In this document: one piece after another, positions 61,396 to 64,000 of the stretch | How positions within the stretch are numbered: position 1 is the first letter of the stretch | Layout: the number at the start of each line of letters is the position of its first letter | Origin: Methanoregula sp. | GTDB lineage: Archaea > Halobacteriota > Methanomicrobia > Methanomicrobiales > Methanospirillaceae | Assembly (NCBI RefSeq): GCF_028679125.1 | Contig: NZ_JAJRCG010000002.1 | Coordinates: forward strand, 186,001-250,000 | DNA: 64,000 nucleotides | Reading direction: 5' to 3' | Program-made: the position numbers and the translations under genes | The notes under the pieces: generated by a model | Database searches by the model: none | Told to the model about the DNA's origin: nothing | What the model saw: the letters and a program-made list of their open reading frames with translations, nothing else

Positions 61396-61791
61396 ATGCC
61401 GGAAGAACAGGACTGTTTGCAGTGCGGGAAGTGCTGCGAGAAATGGGGGTGGGACCAGAAAGGGATACCGGAGGATCTCGTCCCATGGATCAACGGTCAT
61501 CGTACGGATATCCTTCAGCACGTTTCGATAACCTTCCGGGATGGCCGACGCACGACCGGCAAAAACCTCGCTGCTGCCGATCTCCCCCGGGTCACCCGAA
61601 TATATTACTGGGTCGATCCGCGAGGGAAAAAACTCACGTACTGCCCGTTCTTCTTCCGGGCAGATGACGGCAAGGTATACTGCCGGATCCACCGGGTCAA
61701 GCCGGCCGTCTGCATCGGGTTTACCCCGTGGAACGAGGGGATCCGCGACTATGCCCTGGATTGCCCGGCGTGCCGGAACAGTATGCCCTGA
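61396..61791 (+). CDS. YkgJ-type cysteine cluster protein
   Basis: MPEEQDCLQCGKCCEKWGW...YCPFFFRADDGKVYCRIHRVKPAVCIGFTPW...DCPACR. Confidence 0.88.
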   Translation: MPEEQDCLQCGKCCEKWGWDQKGIPEDLVPWINGHRTDILQHVSITFRDGRRTTGKNLAAADLPRVTRIYYWVDPRGKKLTYCPFFFRADDGKVYCRIHRVKPAVCIGFTPWNEGIRDYALDCPACRNSMP

Positions 61792-61879
61792 TCCAGGACC
61801 GATCTCCGCATCATGTCTTCAGGACGGGAAAGCAAAGGTTTGATTCCGTTCAGCGTACAACACACTCCCTGAGCAGTGC

Positions 61880-62821
61880 ATGACAACCACAATGAACCAG
61901 CTTCTGGATTCTGTCAGGGTCCCCCCGGGAAAGAAGATCGATCTCCGGAACGATTACGATCCCGGCTCGGTCGGCCAGTTCATGTCAAAGCAGGATGCCC
62001 AGGACGCCCTGTCAGCCGGCATCCAGCTCCTCGCACAGCAGCAGGACAAACTCTACGCCCAGAACACGTATGCTTTGCTCGTGATCCTGCAGGCCATGGA
62101 TGCCGCTGGCAAGGACAGCACCATCAAGCACGTCATGTCGGGGGTGAACCCGCAGGGCGTACAGGTGACCAGTTTCAAGGTGCCGAGCATCGAGGAACTC
62201 GATCACGACTATCTCTGGCGGTGCAGCGCTGTCCTTCCCAAGCGCGGCAATATCGGGATCTTCAACCGCTCCTATTACGAGGAAGTCCTCGTACCCCGCG
62301 TGCACCCGGAATACCTGGAGCGCCAGCAGCTGCCCCCTGTCCTGAATGACCGGGACATCTGGGACCGGCGGTTCCGGGAGATCAACAACTTCGAGCGCTA
62401 CCTTTTTGACAATGGCATCGTTGTCCTGAAATTGTTCCTGAACATCTCAAAAGAGGAACAGAAGCGCCGGTTCATCGGCCGGGTGGACGAGCCGGACAAG
62501 AACTGGAAGTTCTCGGCAGCCGACATCCGCGAGCGGGCCTGCTGGGACCAGTACATGGATGCATACGAGGAGATGTTCAACCATACCAGCACCCCGTATG
62601 CCCCGTGGTATATCATCCCTGCTGATCACAAGTGGTTCACCCGGCTGGCAGTCATCTCCGCCATCTACGAAACCCTCGACCGTCTCCATCTTGCGTACCC
62701 GAAGGTCACAAAAGAGCAGAAAGAGGCATTGCTCGTGGCAAAAGCTGAGATGGAGAAGGAGAACGGGGATGCGGCAGGCGAAAAAAAGAAAGCCGGAAAG
62801 AGACGCGGGAAAAATACCTGA
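61880..62821 (+). CDS. ppk2: Polyphosphate kinase 2 (PPK2) family protein
   Basis: Walker A-like LQAMDAAGKDSTIKHVMSGVNPQGVQVTSFKVPS, GNIGIFNRSYYEEVLVPRVHPE, APWYIIPADHKWFTRLAV. Confidence 0.93.
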   Translation: MTTTMNQLLDSVRVPPGKKIDLRNDYDPGSVGQFMSKQDAQDALSAGIQLLAQQQDKLYAQNTYALLVILQAMDAAGKDSTIKHVMSGVNPQGVQVTSFKVPSIEELDHDYLWRCSAVLPKRGNIGIFNRSYYEEVLVPRVHPEYLERQQLPPVLNDRDIWDRRFREINNFERYLFDNGIVVLKLFLNISKEEQKRRFIGRVDEPDKNWKFSAADIRERACWDQYMDAYEEMFNHTSTPYAPWYIIPADHKWFTRLAVISAIYETLDRLHLAYPKVTKEQKEALLVAKAEMEKENGDAAGEKKKAGKRRGKNT

Positions 62822-62860
62822 TTTTTTCCCCGTGTCCGGCAGTGCCGGTATCAAGCCCGA

Positions 62861-64000
62861 CTATTTCTCTTCGACAAACCGGTAAGCGCCTTTTGGCACA
62901 ACCATCTCGAACCGGGCACCTTTCCCGGGTTCGCCGGTCTCGCGTATCGTAATATCGGTAATGGACAGGATCTCCCGTGCCAGGAAGAGGCCAAGGCCGG
63001 TATTCTTCCCGTACCCCCGTTCGAAGATCTTCAGTTTCTCATCAGACGGGATGCCGATCCCGTTATCCTCCAGGGAAAGGATGAGTCCTTCGCCGGTTAC
63101 TTCATACTCCATCGCGATTGCCGATACATGCTGGCCGTGGAGGAAGACATTCTCGACCATGTTGAAGAAAACTTTTTCCAGGAGCGGGTCGGCATAGATC
63201 TCCAGGCCGCCGACCTGAATGTTCCGCGCTACTTTCAGCGAGTCCAGGTGAGAGATGGCATAGAGGAACACCTGGTTGACTCCCTGCCAGCGTGAGGGGT
63301 TGATCCCCATGTCCTGGTAGTTCCTGGCAAAGTTCAGCGAACTGACGATCTTATGGATGAGGAATGCCTCTTTCTCGGCGTACGTACGGGATTTTTCATC
63401 CATAATCGTGTTGTTTGCCAGCTGCAGGTATGCAGAGAGGGCAAAGATGGTGCTCTGGATATCCTGGAATATTACCGTGTTCAGGAGCCCCAGTTTTTTC
63501 CGGGCCTGCTCCAGTGCCTTCTCTGCCATCCTGCGTTCGGTGATATCACGGGCAATGGCAAGGATGCGGGGTTCCATCTCCCCGCGTTCATTGACCGCTT
63601 CAATCCTGCGGAGCCGGATATTAACCGGGAACTCCCCGCCATTCTTCCTCCGGCACTCCCAGTCGAATTCAGCCTGTCCCGTCTCCAGTGCAGATTTCAG
63701 GTAAGCGCTCGCCATCTCAAGCGTATATCCCGTGCCACTCGTGACCGTGGGGTTCACGACAATCGCCTCTTCCCGGGTCAGGCCAAACGCGGTGAGGACA
63801 TTCTCGTTCACATCGATGATGTGACCATCCGCCGCGTGGACAAAGATGAGATCCGGCGATCCCCTGTATACCGCTTCAAGGTGGTTTTTGGCGCTCCGGA
63901 GTTCTTCATCGGCCCGTTTCCGTTCGGTAATGTCCTCAAAGATAACACAGATCCGATCCGGTGTCTCCTGCGGGCGGTACGCGTTGCAGTGGTAGAATCC
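62861..64000 (-). CDS. PAS histidine-kinase-like protein with Gln at the expected phospho-acceptor position; 5' end beyond window
   Basis: Supplied ORF starts at GTG 63811, but the frame is open to the edge (GFYHCNAYRPQETPDRICVIFEDITERKRADEELRSAKNHLEAVYRGSPDLIFVHAADGHIIDVNEN). DHp-like LGLLNTVIFQDIQSTIFALSAYLQL; HATPase KVFFNMVENVFLHG, LEDNGIGIPSD. Confidence 0.9.
   Translation of the reverse strand, partial: GFYHCNAYRPQETPDRICVIFEDITERKRADEELRSAKNHLEAVYRGSPDLIFVHAADGHIIDVNENVLTAFGLTREEAIVVNPTVTSGTGYTLEMASAYLKSALETGQAEFDWECRRKNGGEFPVNIRLRRIEAVNERGEMEPRILAIARDITERRMAEKALEQARKKLGLLNTVIFQDIQSTIFALSAYLQLANNTIMDEKSRTYAEKEAFLIHKIVSSLNFARNYQDMGINPSRWQGVNQVFLYAISHLDSLKVARNIQVGGLEIYADPLLEKVFFNMVENVFLHGQHVSAIAMEYEVTGEGLILSLEDNGIGIPSDEKLKIFERGYGKNTGLGLFLAREILSITDITIRETGEPGKGARFEMVVPKGAYRFVEEK

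Overview
The window looks like a chromosome segment from a methanogenic archaeon of the Methanomicrobiales (Methanoregula-like). This is inferred from gene content: an archaeal Hef helicase-nuclease, an archaeal-type GlyRS, UPF0147, UPF0305/DUF2115, a p27-type zinc-ribbon protein, a Trm5-like methyltransferase, PEGA and COG1361-type surface proteins, and many PAS histidine kinases. Positions 1-34 kb are mostly housekeeping and transport genes, with two G-rich repeat loci and a small AT-rich accessory island. Positions 34-61 kb are a dense, almost entirely minus-strand cluster of signal-transduction genes, and another PAS kinase runs off the right edge. The most notable observations are: (1) a receiver-PAS-kinase whose intact receiver domain begins directly after an in-frame TAG, with no ATG/GTG/TTG upstream of the receiver's second half; (2) two kinases with Gln at the expected phospho-acceptor His; (3) a decayed kinase C-terminus upstream of a REC-PAS kinase; (4) a single-ORF fusion of a nitrilase-type amidase with an agmatine-deiminase-type domain; (5) a G-rich modular repeat found at two convergent-gene junctions; (6) a PAS protein without an ATPase domain, coupled to a RecA/KaiC-like protein with a degenerate P-loop. 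I saw no CRISPR array, rRNA, tRNA or insertion sequence. All family calls come from reading motifs by eye, with no database searches.
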